This document shows, in pieces, positions 1 to 5,060 of a stretch of 10,717 nucleotides of DNA. The DNA lies in assembly GCA_030837825.1 (NCBI GenBank), contig JAUQYB010000121.1, positions 1-10,717 on the forward strand, given 5' to 3'. Each line of letters starts with the position of its first letter. Positions within the stretch are counted from its first letter, which is position 1. The translations under genes were made by a program, and so were the position numbers. A model generated the notes under the pieces. It was not told the DNA's origin. It worked only from the letters and a program-made list of their open reading frames with translations, and made no database searches. This stretch comes from Albidovulum sp. GTDB taxonomy: Bacteria > Pseudomonadota > Alphaproteobacteria > Rhodobacterales > Rhodobacteraceae.

Positions 1-1
1 G

Positions 2-1441
2 ATCCTGCCGTCGATGATCGGCGGCATCTTCTGGCGGGGGGCGACGCGGGTCGGGGCGGCGCTCGGGCTCGGGCTCGGCTTCATGGTCTGGCTCTATGCG
101 CTCTATCTGCCGTCGTTCGGGTCGGCCGGGGTGTTTTCGGCCGGGGTCCTGTCGGGCGGGCCCTGGGGCATCGGCTGGCTGCGGCCGCAGGCGCTGTTCG
201 GCGTCGAGGGGATCGACCCGATCCTGCACGCGATCTACTGGTCGCTGTCGCTCAACACCGGGGCTTTCGTCGCGGGTTCGCTCCTGAGCTTTCCGACCCC
301 GGTCGAGCGGATGCAGGGGCTGGCCTTCGTCAACGCCTTCGAGCGCGACGCCGGCGCCCGCGGCTGGAGCCGGGGCGGGGCCGAGGCCGAGGACCTGCTG
401 ATGATGAGCCAGGGCATCCTCGGCGCCGAGGAGGCGCAGGCCTTCTTCGAGGCCGAGGCGGGGCTGCAGGGCAAGGCGGGTTTCCTGCCCGACACCACGC
501 CCGAATTCATCGGGCGACTGGAACGGCGGCTTGCGGGTGCAGTCGGCACGGCGACGGCGCATGCGATGATCGCGCAGTTTGCCGAAGGTGCGGCAGTCAC
601 CGCCCAGGACCTGATGGCGGTGGCCTCCGAGGCGCAGCAGATCCTCGGCTATTCCACCCAGCTCGAGGCCAAGTCCGAGGAACTGGCGCGGACGGCGCGG
701 GCGCTCCAGGAGGCCAACGACAAGCTGCGCGACCTCTCGGTGCAGAAGGACACGTTCCTGAGCCAGATCAGCCACGAGCTGCGCACGCCGATGACCTCGA
801 TCCGGGCGTTTTCGGAGATCCTGATGGACCCGGACCTGCCCGGCGATTTGCAGCAGCGCTACGCCGGGGTGATCCACGACGAGACCATCCGCCTGACCCG
901 GCTTCTCGACGACCTGCTCGACCTTTCCGTGCTGGAGAATCGCAAGGTCCAGCTCAACATCCGGGTCGCCAATCTCCACGATCTCATCACCCGGGCGGTC
1001 CAGGCGGCCTCCAACACCCGGCCCGAGCGGGCCTTCACCGTCCACCGCGACCCGGCGGCCGAGCACCTGCCGGTGATCAGCGACACCGACCGGCTGGTGC
1101 AGGTCTTCATCAATCTCGTCTCGAACGCGCGCAAATACTGCGATGCCGAGAGGCCGGAGCTGACCATCCTCGCGCGGCGCCGCGGCGGGCGGATCGTCGT
1201 CGACTTCATCGACAACGGCTCGGGCATCCCGAAAGCGGCGCAGCGGCTGATCTTCGAGAAGTTCTCGCGCCTGACCGACACCCAGCGCGCCGGCGGCGCC
1301 GGGCTCGGGCTGGCGATCTGCCGCGAGATCATGGTCAACCTCGGCGGCTCCATCGCCTATCTGCCGGGGCAGGGGGGGGCGGCGTTCCGCGTTTCGCTGC
1401 CGGTGCGGCCCGAGGCGTCGGGCAGGGCCGAGGCCGCCTGA
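2..1441 (+). CDS. Symporter-linked sensor histidine kinase (SLC5-STAC-HisKA-HATPase), 5' truncated
   Basis: The C-terminal part of a hybrid transporter-kinase; the frame is open to the left edge, so the real start and most of the SLC5-like symporter lie outside. Counting from the first in-window ATG (14): hydrophobic segments near residues 12-36 and 68-92 look like the last symporter helices. Residues about 160-220 resemble the STAC linker known from CbrA-type proteins, followed by a short coiled coil (215-245). The H-box SQISHELRTP puts the phospho-acceptor histidine at about residue 254 (codon 773-775). The ATPase domain has the N-box (LVSNARKYC, Asn about 371), the D/G1 box (DNGSGIP, from about 400), the F-box (FEKFSRL) and the G2 box (GGAGLGLAI, about 427). 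No receiver domain follows, so a separate response regulator is expected. Family knowledge suggests that transport or sensing of a small solute controls autophosphorylation at the membrane; the ligand cannot be told from this. The kinase call is very secure and the symporter part is inferred from the last helices. Confidence 0.92.
   Translation: MLPSMIGGIFWRGATRVGAALGLGLGFMVWLYALYLPSFGSAGVFSAGVLSGGPWGIGWLRPQALFGVEGIDPILHAIYWSLSLNTGAFVAGSLLSFPTPVERMQGLAFVNAFERDAGARGWSRGGAEAEDLLMMSQGILGAEEAQAFFEAEAGLQGKAGFLPDTTPEFIGRLERRLAGAVGTATAHAMIAQFAEGAAVTAQDLMAVASEAQQILGYSTQLEAKSEELARTARALQEANDKLRDLSVQKDTFLSQISHELRTPMTSIRAFSEILMDPDLPGDLQQRYAGVIHDETIRLTRLLDDLLDLSVLENRKVQLNIRVANLHDLITRAVQAASNTRPERAFTVHRDPAAEHLPVISDTDRLVQVFINLVSNARKYCDAERPELTILARRRGGRIVVDFIDNGSGIPKAAQRLIFEKFSRLTDTQRAGGAGLGLAICREIMVNLGGSIAYLPGQGGAAFRVSLPVRPEASGRAEAA
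1372..1379 (+). repeat. Run of eight G inside the kinase gene
   Basis: Eight consecutive G residues fall in the codons for Gln-Gly-Gly-Ala just after the G2 box. Such a run can slip in replication; a one-base change would alter only the last 20 or so residues of the kinase. Seen directly; any functional meaning is inference. Confidence 0.6.
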
Positions 1442-1478
1442 CCGGCGCGTCCCGAGGCAAGGCGCGCCCGCAGCCGCT

Positions 1479-1514
1479 CCCGAAGCCGCGCCCGAAGCCG
1501 CGCCCGAAGCCGCG
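1479..1514. repeat. Three perfect tandem copies of a 12-bp unit
   Basis: The unit cccgaagccgcg is repeated three times head to tail (1479-1490, 1491-1502, 1503-1514) in the 178-bp gap between the kinase stop and the FliM-like start. Two imperfect neighbours precede it. Role unknown. It is an ordinary short tandem repeat that could vary in copy number between strains. Confidence 0.85.
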
Positions 1515-1520
1515 GGAGCG

Positions 1521-1537
1521 TCAACCCTTTGGTAACC
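1521..1537 (+). promoter_or_regulatory. Possible CtrA-like box upstream of the FliM-like gene
   Basis: TCAACC-N5-GTAACC matches the alphaproteobacterial CtrA pattern TTAA-N7-TTAA(CC) with one mismatch in each half. It lies 83 bp upstream of the chosen ATG. A downstream GGCTACC around 1545-1551 could be the -10 region. CtrA control of motility genes is well established in Rhodobacterales, so the location is sensible, but two mismatches in a short motif leave this tentative. Confidence 0.35.
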
Positions 1538-1619
1538 GTGATCCGGCTACCTTCGGCCCGACCCGCATCCCTTGCCTGGCGCGCCCGCCCGGGTCGGGGA
1601 CTGGAGGCTTGACCGAGGC

Positions 1620-2783
1620 ATGGCGACGACCGCGTCTGACACAGTGCTGAAGCGCAAGGCGGAAGCGGGGCGCGGCCACGCCGGCGGCGCCCCGCCGACG
1701 CCGCCGCGCGCCTTCGGCCACGCGGTCGCCAAGGCCGGCCAGGACATGTTCCATCTTCCGGTCGCGGTGACCGAAGCGGTGGAGGTCCGCGCCTCGCTCG
1801 CCGACCTGCCCGAACGGCTCGTCGAGCGGGCGCTTCTGGCGGTGATGGAGGGGCCGGGCGGGGGGCTCGGCCTCGTCGCCCTCTCGCCGGAGGTCCTGAC
1901 CACGCTGATCGAGATGCAGACCACGAAGCGGATCGGCGCGGCCGAGGTCGCGGCGCGGCGGCCGACGCGGACGGATGCGGCGATGTCGGTGCGGTTCATC
2001 GACCGGGTGATGGAGGAACTTGGCCTTCTGCTTGCCGCCGATCCGGCGATCGTCTGGGCCGGCGGCTTCCGCTATGGCTCGTTCCTCGACGATCCGCGCC
2101 CGCTTTGCCTGCTTCTGGAGGATACGGTCTACCGCGTGCTCAGGCTGACGCTCGACCTCGGGGCCGAGGGCGCGCGCCGGGGCACGCTGCTTTTCGCCGT
2201 GCCGGCCGAGGGGCGCGGGACGATGCCGCAGCCGGCCGCGGGCGTGGCGGCGGCGGGGGCTGAGGCCGCCGCCCCGGGCCCCGCCGACTGGGCCGGTCGG
2301 ATGGAGCGCGCGGTCCTGGGGGCGCGGGCCGGGATCGACGCGGTGCTCGACCGGGTCAGCCTGCCGCTGTCGGCGGTGATGGCCTTCGCGCCCGGAACCG
2401 TCCTGCCGATCACGGCGGGCGCGCTCGCCGGCGTCAGGATCGAGGGGCAGGGCCGCCGGCTTCTGGCCACGGGGCGGCTCGGGCAGTGCCAGGGCAACCT
2501 CGCGCTGAGGCTGAACGGCGGGACGGAGGGGCCGGACCCCTGCGGTGCGGAGGCGGAGGGCGCCGGCGCGGGCGCCGGAGGCGCGGCCGGACGGCTGTTT
2601 CAGGGCGCGACCGCGCCGTCGGCCCGTGCGGCCGCGACCCGGGGAGCGCCCGCCGACGGTGCATCCCCCGAGGACGCGCCTGCCACGGACGCGCCTGCCA
2701 CGGACGCACCCTCCGGGGGCGCGCCCGCCAGGGTGGCGGCCGAGGTCTCCGGCGCGGTCGCCGCAGCAGGCACGGAGAGGTGA
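1620..2783 (+). CDS. Divergent FliM/FliN-family (SpoA-domain) flagellar motor protein
   Basis: A 387-residue protein with a C-terminal SpoA (FliM/FliN surface) domain at about residues 241-300: a Val-Ser-Leu-Pro-Leu strand, then AFAPGTVLPI, then GxxLLATGRLGQCQGNLALRLN. This is the usual order of strands in flagellar C-ring proteins. The middle region (35-200) is compatible with a much diverged FliM core. The N-terminal EIDALL CheY-binding motif of ordinary FliM is absent; the start VLKRKAEAGR instead resembles a separate Rhodobacterales FliM-like family. The last 87 residues are an Ala/Gly/Pro-rich low-complexity tail with DAPATDAPATDAP, encoded by a 15-bp tandem repeat. The ATG at 1620 is preferred: the only earlier in-frame option is a TTG at 1572, and a GGAGG lies at 1603-1607 (spacing long, 12 nt). 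It probably binds the cytoplasmic C-ring or modulates the switch. The family call is good; the exact role is not known. Confidence 0.8.
   Translation: MATTASDTVLKRKAEAGRGHAGGAPPTPPRAFGHAVAKAGQDMFHLPVAVTEAVEVRASLADLPERLVERALLAVMEGPGGGLGLVALSPEVLTTLIEMQTTKRIGAAEVAARRPTRTDAAMSVRFIDRVMEELGLLLAADPAIVWAGGFRYGSFLDDPRPLCLLLEDTVYRVLRLTLDLGAEGARRGTLLFAVPAEGRGTMPQPAAGVAAAGAEAAAPGPADWAGRMERAVLGARAGIDAVLDRVSLPLSAVMAFAPGTVLPITAGALAGVRIEGQGRRLLATGRLGQCQGNLALRLNGGTEGPDPCGAEAEGAGAGAGGAAGRLFQGATAPSARAAATRGAPADGASPEDAPATDAPATDAPSGGAPARVAAEVSGAVAAAGTER
2673..2702 (+). repeat. 15-bp in-frame tandem repeat in the FliM-like tail
   Basis: Two identical copies of gacgcgcctgccacg (2673-2687 and 2688-2702) encode Asp-Ala-Pro-Ala-Thr twice, and a third degenerate copy follows. 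Being a multiple of three, it can expand or shrink without breaking the frame, which fits a disordered tail under weak constraint. Confidence 0.85.
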
Positions 2784-2928
2784 CCGGGCGCGGCTGACGC
2801 GCAATTCATCGGGCAGGCGACGGGCCAGCGCATCGGGCAGGGCGCGCCGGGCCGCAGCCCCGCAAGAGCGCCGGCGGCGCCGATGCCGCATCGGACCGCG
2901 AACCACCCGGCGTTCGGCACAGATGCGG

Positions 2929-3010
2929 CGCGGCAGGGGCATCCCCCGCCTTACGTCTGGCCTTCGGCACCGCGGCAGGGGCGTCCCCCGCCTTACGTCT
3001 GGCCTTCGGC
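2929..3010. repeat. Two 40-bp copies, 39/40 identical
   Basis: Copies at 2929-2968 and 2971-3010 differ at one base (gcatccc versus gcgtccc) and are separated by 2 bp. Each contains gcggcagggg, cccccgccttacgtctgg and ccttcggc. The near-identity marks this as the most recent duplication in the field. The last bases overlap the start of the larger repeat copy at 3003. Confidence 0.9.
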
Positions 3011-3077
3011 CGGGCTTATGCTCTGGCCCGCCCGGGCCAGCGGGTTCCGGCGAGGCTGTCGATGCGGGCGCGGGAGG
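3003..3077. repeat. Copy 1 of the tail-derived repeat
   Basis: Shares ccttcggccgggct, ctctggccc, gggccagcgggttccggcg and aggctgtcgatgcgggcgcg with the copy at 3838-3926. On the minus strand it still reads Arg-Ala-Arg-Ile-Asp-Ser-Leu-Ala-Gly-Thr-Arg, but the stop codon that ends the gene copy is changed to TGG. Confidence 0.8.
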
Positions 3078-3150
3078 CCGGCGGGCACCGGAAACCACCC
3101 GTCGTTCGGCGCAGATGCGGCGCCGCAGGGGCGTGCCCTCCTCATGCCGG

Positions 3151-3220
3151 GCCTTCGGCGGCCGGCCTTTGACCGGGCCCGGCCGGTAGCGGGTTTCGGC
3201 GAGCCCGTCGATGCGGGCGG
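3151..3220. repeat. Copy 2 of the tail-derived repeat (most diverged)
   Basis: Shows the same order of blocks (gccttcggc, ggccgg, agcgggttt, cggcgag, gtcgatgcgggcg) with more substitutions. The minus-strand reading is Ala-Arg-Ile-Asp-Gly-Leu-Ala-Glu-Thr-Arg followed by Tyr instead of a stop. Weaker than the other three copies but collinear with them. Confidence 0.65.
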
Positions 3221-3577
3221 GCGCCGATGCCGCATCGGGCCGGCGTCCACGCGGCAGGGGCGGACGCCGATGCCCGTCCGGTCGGCCCTGAAGCACCGCC
3301 TTGCAGCCTTTCCGCCGTCGCCTGCGCGGGCAGCGCCCGACCGCCCCGCTCCGCGGGGGCGTGGATGCTTCGGCCCCCGGACGGAGCCGAGAAGCCCGCC
3401 GCCCCGCGCCCGGCGGGAACGTGGGCGCTTCGCCGCCTCGCCCGCTTTCCGGATCGCCGGCGAATGTCGGTCGGACAGTCCGGTTGGGGAAGTCCGGCGT
3501 TCCGGCGCAGAACCGCGACAGGGGCGTGTGCCTTCCGCGCGTCCGGCCGCCGGCGCGGCAGGGGCGTCCCCCGCCTC

Positions 3578-3666
3578 GCGCCGGTCCTTCGGCCGGGCTG
3601 CCGGCTTTTGCTCTGGCCGGCCGGGTCAGCGGGTTCCGGCGAGGCCATCGATGCGGGCGCGGAAGG
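3578..3666. repeat. Copy 3 of the tail-derived repeat
   Basis: An 89-bp copy differing from the one at 3838-3926 at only four positions by eye, at an offset of exactly 260 bp. On the minus strand it reads Phe-Arg-Ala-Arg-Ile-Asp-Gly-Leu-Ala-Gly-Thr-Arg-stop, so both frame and stop are kept although no gene runs into it. Contains ccggtccttcggccgg, which can fold into a 6-bp hairpin with one G-U pair. Confidence 0.92.
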
Positions 3667-3837
3667 TGCCAGAGCCTGTCCGATTCACCTCGAAGCGCCG
3701 CCTCGCAGCCGTTTCGCCGTCGCCGGCCGCCCGACCCGCGCCGCGGGGAACTTGGGTGCTTCTCGCCGCCCCGCCCGTCTTCCGGAGTGCCAATGAACGT
3801 CGGTCGGACAGGCATGGTTGGGGAGTCCGGCGTTCGG

Positions 3838-3926
3838 GCGCCGGTCCTTCGGCCGGGCTGCCGGCTCGTGCTCTGGCCGGCCGGGTCAGCGGGTTCCGGC
3901 GAGGCTGTCGATGCGGGCGCGGAAGG
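3838..3926. repeat. Copy 4 of the repeat, forming the 3' end of the TIGR01244 gene
   Basis: This copy straddles the stop codon of the minus-strand gene (3886-3888): bases 3889-3926 encode its last residues (about PFRARIDSLAGTR) and 3838-3885 are its 3' flank. Similarity to the 3578 copy ends sharply at about 3926, inside the coding sequence. Confidence 0.92.
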
Positions 3927-4314
3927 GTTCGAGGTTGTAGCCCCAGCGCGCCGCGGTCTCGACCAGCGCGTCGGTGGGCTGCCGCCCGGCATTGGCCATC
4001 GCCCAGACGATCGAGCAGCGGTTGCCCGAGGCGCAATAGGCGAACACGGGGCCCTCCGCGGTGTCGAGCACCTCGCGCTGAAGCGCCACGTTCGCCTCGC
4101 TGATCGCGCCGCCGACCACCGGATTGGCGACGAAGCGCAGGCCCGCGGCCGCGGCGGCCGCGGCCATCACCCCGGCATGAAGACCGGGCGGAATCTCGCC
4201 ATCGGGGCGGTTGTCGATGACCGTGGCGAAGCCGGCGGCGCGGATCGCGGCCATGTCCTCGGGGGCGATCTGGGGCGAGACGGCGTGGTCGGATGTCAGA
4301 CGGCGGATGTCCAT
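3886..4314 (-). CDS. TIGR01244-family (DUF442) rhodanese/phosphatase-like protein
   Basis: A 142-residue cytosolic protein of the small DUF442/TIGR01244 family, the stand-alone form of the domain that is fused to a metallo-beta-lactamase-type domain in Blh sulfur-oxidising proteins. Seen: the early VIDNRPDGE block (residues 32-40) and the active loop YCASGNRCS with the nucleophile Cys94 and Arg99, matching the family CxSGxR pattern. The fold is that of dual-specificity phosphatases and rhodaneses; persulfide or sulfur transfer is the usual annotation, but the substrate is unproven. The ATG at 4314 is chosen because GAGGAG lies four bases upstream (4319-4324) and the protein then begins MDIRRLTSDHAVSPQI, as family members do; the frame stays open to 4740, but that part is antisense to the next gene. 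The last dozen residues (FRARIDSLAGTR) lie within a local DNA repeat, so the C-terminus may be lineage-specific. Confidence 0.92.
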   Translation of the reverse strand: MDIRRLTSDHAVSPQIAPEDMAAIRAAGFATVIDNRPDGEIPPGLHAGVMAAAAAAAGLRFVANPVVGGAISEANVALQREVLDTAEGPVFAYCASGNRCSIVWAMANAGRQPTDALVETAARWGYNLEPFRARIDSLAGTR

Positions 4315-4576
4315 GTGTCTCCTCGGGCGTCGGTGTTTCCCGGGCGTCGGCGGGCCGGCCCGCAGGACGCCGGACGGCGCGGCCCGGGATCGCGGGGTGC
4401 GGCGACCATAGCCGCCCTCATCGCCGCAAGGAAGGGGGCGGGGGCGAGCCGCCCGAGGCCGGCCCCCGCAGCCGCCCTGGCCCCGGGGGTGCGCCGGGCC
4501 CCCAAGGCCGGCCATCAGCCGGAAGGGACAGGCATTGCCGGGCTCCGGGCCCGGTGACCGGGCCCGCGCGTCGGGA
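4315..4576. other. Divergent intergenic region with no gene seen
   Basis: Separates the minus-strand TIGR01244 gene from the plus-strand DksA-like gene. I see no gene or RNA in it. It holds the ribosome-binding site of the minus-strand gene, a small direct repeat cgggcgtcgg (4324 and 4342), several G/C runs and a strong palindrome at 4546-4566. No clear promoter for the minus-strand gene could be picked. Confidence 0.5.
4546..4566. repeat. 9-bp perfect inverted repeat with 3-nt loop
   Basis: cgggcccgg - tga - ccgggcccg is an all-GC stem-loop 10 bp upstream of the FNR box. There is no T-tract on either side, so it is not a textbook terminator. It could block read-through into the FNR-controlled promoter or be part of an operator. 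Confidence 0.6.
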
Positions 4577-4590
4577 TTGACTTGCATCAA
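4577..4590 (+). promoter_or_regulatory. FNR/FnrL-type binding site
   Basis: TTGACTTGCATCAA is a full match to the FnrL/FixK/DNR-class consensus TTGAY-N4-RTCAA. Its centre (4583.5) lies 61 bp before the DksA-like ATG and about 41.5 bp before the start point implied by the -10 hexamer at 4614, the class II activation geometry. FnrL activates genes when oxygen is low; a DNR or FixK paralogue could use the same site. Confidence 0.75.
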
Positions 4591-4613
4591 GGTCGTGCCG
4601 AAGACTGGCCGCC

Positions 4614-4619
4614 TAGAAC
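4614..4619 (+). promoter_or_regulatory. Candidate -10 element of the FNR-dependent promoter
   Basis: TAGAAC matches four of six bases of TATAAT and would start transcription near 4625, leaving a 20-nt leader with AGGAG (4634-4638) six bases before the ATG. Its spacing to the FNR box supports it more than its sequence does. Confidence 0.45.
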
Positions 4620-4644
4620 GGGCGGGAAGGCAGAGGAGTACCCG

Positions 4645-4968
4645 ATGAAATCCGTCGCTGAACGCAAGGCCCAGCTTCTCGCGCGCCAGTCCGACCTGAT
4701 GCGCCGCATCGCGGGGATCGGCGCCGAGCTTGACAGCCACGATGCCAAGGACTGGGAGGAGATGGCGATCGAGCGCGAGGCCGACGAGGTTCTGGAAGAC
4801 CTCGGCCAGTCGGCGCGCGCCGAGCTGCGCATGATCGAGGCCGCACTTTCCCGCATCGAGGAGGGCGAATACGGCTTCTGCGTGACCTGCGGCAGTGAGA
4901 TCGCCGAAGAGCGGCTCGACCTTCTGCCGGCGACGCCCTTCTGCCCGAACTGCGCGCCGGGACGGTGA
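4645..4968 (+). CDS. Short DksA/TraR-family C4 zinc-finger protein
   Basis: A 107-residue member of the DksA/TraR family, which binds in the RNA polymerase secondary channel and retunes initiation, often with ppGpp. Residues 1-75 are a charged helical hairpin; the tip carries D36-W-E-E39-M-A41, resembling the DxxDxA tip motif of DksA with Glu for the second Asp. The zinc finger is complete: Cys79-x2-Cys82-x17-Cys100-x2-Cys103, followed by a three- to four-residue tail. It is shorter than E. coli DksA (about 150), lacking the N-terminal extension, as in many alphaproteobacterial paralogues. The ATG at 4645 has AGGAG at 4634-4638 with a 6-base gap; an upstream in-frame TTG at 4582 lies inside the FNR box and is rejected. 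An FNR box and a fitting -10 predict low-oxygen induction. The family is certain; which promoters it controls is unknown. Confidence 0.95.
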   Translation: MKSVAERKAQLLARQSDLMRRIAGIGAELDSHDAKDWEEMAIEREADEVLEDLGQSARAELRMIEAALSRIEEGEYGFCVTCGSEIAEERLDLLPATPFCPNCAPGR

Positions 4969-4977
4969 CCCGTGCCG

Positions 4978-4998
4978 GGCCGGAACGCGGGGCCGGCC
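4978..4998 (+). terminator. Weak hairpin after the DksA-like gene
   Basis: ggccgg and ccggcc can form a 6-bp GC stem around a 9-nt loop, starting nine bases after the stop codon. There is no T-tract, so this is only a possible terminator or 3'-end stabiliser. Confidence 0.3.
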
Positions 4999-4999
4999 A

Positions 5000-5027
5000 T
5001 TGCCAAACCGGGCGCGGCCTCTAAACT
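5000..5027 (+). promoter_or_regulatory. Candidate sigma-70-type promoter for the FadB/FadJ-like gene
   Basis: TTGCCA (5000-5005) and TAAACT (5022-5027) are separated by 16 bp in a locally AT-richer stretch. The start point would be near 5034, about 27 bases before the favoured ATG. It suggests that the gene has its own promoter rather than depending on read-through from the DksA-like gene. Confidence 0.45.
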
Positions 5028-5060
5028 GGCGCGGGGACGGATGCGGCAGACAGGATGCAG

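Larger units (their letters stand above)
2784..3885. repeat. Gene-poor 1.1-kb field of degenerate direct repeats
   Basis: No convincing gene occupies this gap between the convergent FliM-like and TIGR01244 genes. The frames that are open have Arg/Pro/Gly-rich translations typical of GC-rich shadows. It is built from diverged direct repeats: four copies of an about 70-89 bp unit (near 3003, 3151, 3578 and 3838), two long composite units (about 3290-3666 and 3690-3926) that also share a 13-bp GTCGGTCGGACAG (3466 and 3799) and a GGTTGGGG-type block (3482 and 3816), a 40-bp near-perfect duplication (2929-3010), and a scattered core gcggcagggg (2930, 2972, 3251, 3555, with one-mismatch forms at 3122 and 3515). 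The longer unit at 3290-3666 appears to carry about 140 bp of extra sequence relative to the other. The pattern suggests repeated duplication and decay, with no sign of transposase or terminal inverted repeats. Confidence 0.85.

Noticed and set aside
1572..1619. An upstream TTG start for the FliM-like gene
   Set aside because: The 16 extra residues have no supporting ribosome-binding site, and the ATG at 1620 starts a sequence that resembles family N-termini.
2784..3885. An insertion sequence or integron-like element
   Set aside because: No transposase or integrase motif was found in any frame, and no terminal inverted repeats or target-site duplications were seen.
2929..3926. A CRISPR array
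   Set aside because: Repeat copies differ in length and sequence, spacings are irregular (about 42, 150, 260 and 430 bp), and no cas gene is nearby.
1521..3992. An 823-codon open frame on the minus strand
   Set aside because: It runs antisense through the FliM-like gene and the repeat field. The translation is Arg/Pro/Gly-rich with no recognisable domain, as expected for a shadow frame in very GC-rich DNA.
2883..4557. Two long plus-strand open frames (2883-4103 and 3301-4557) across the repeat field
   Set aside because: Both are Arg/Pro-rich and low in complexity, several frames are open over the same stretch, and both run antisense through the well-supported TIGR01244 gene.
4315..4740. An N-terminal extension of the TIGR01244 gene
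   Set aside because: The frame is open, but the extension would lie antisense to the DksA-like gene and across its promoter. The ATG at 4314 has a good ribosome-binding site and gives the family's normal length.
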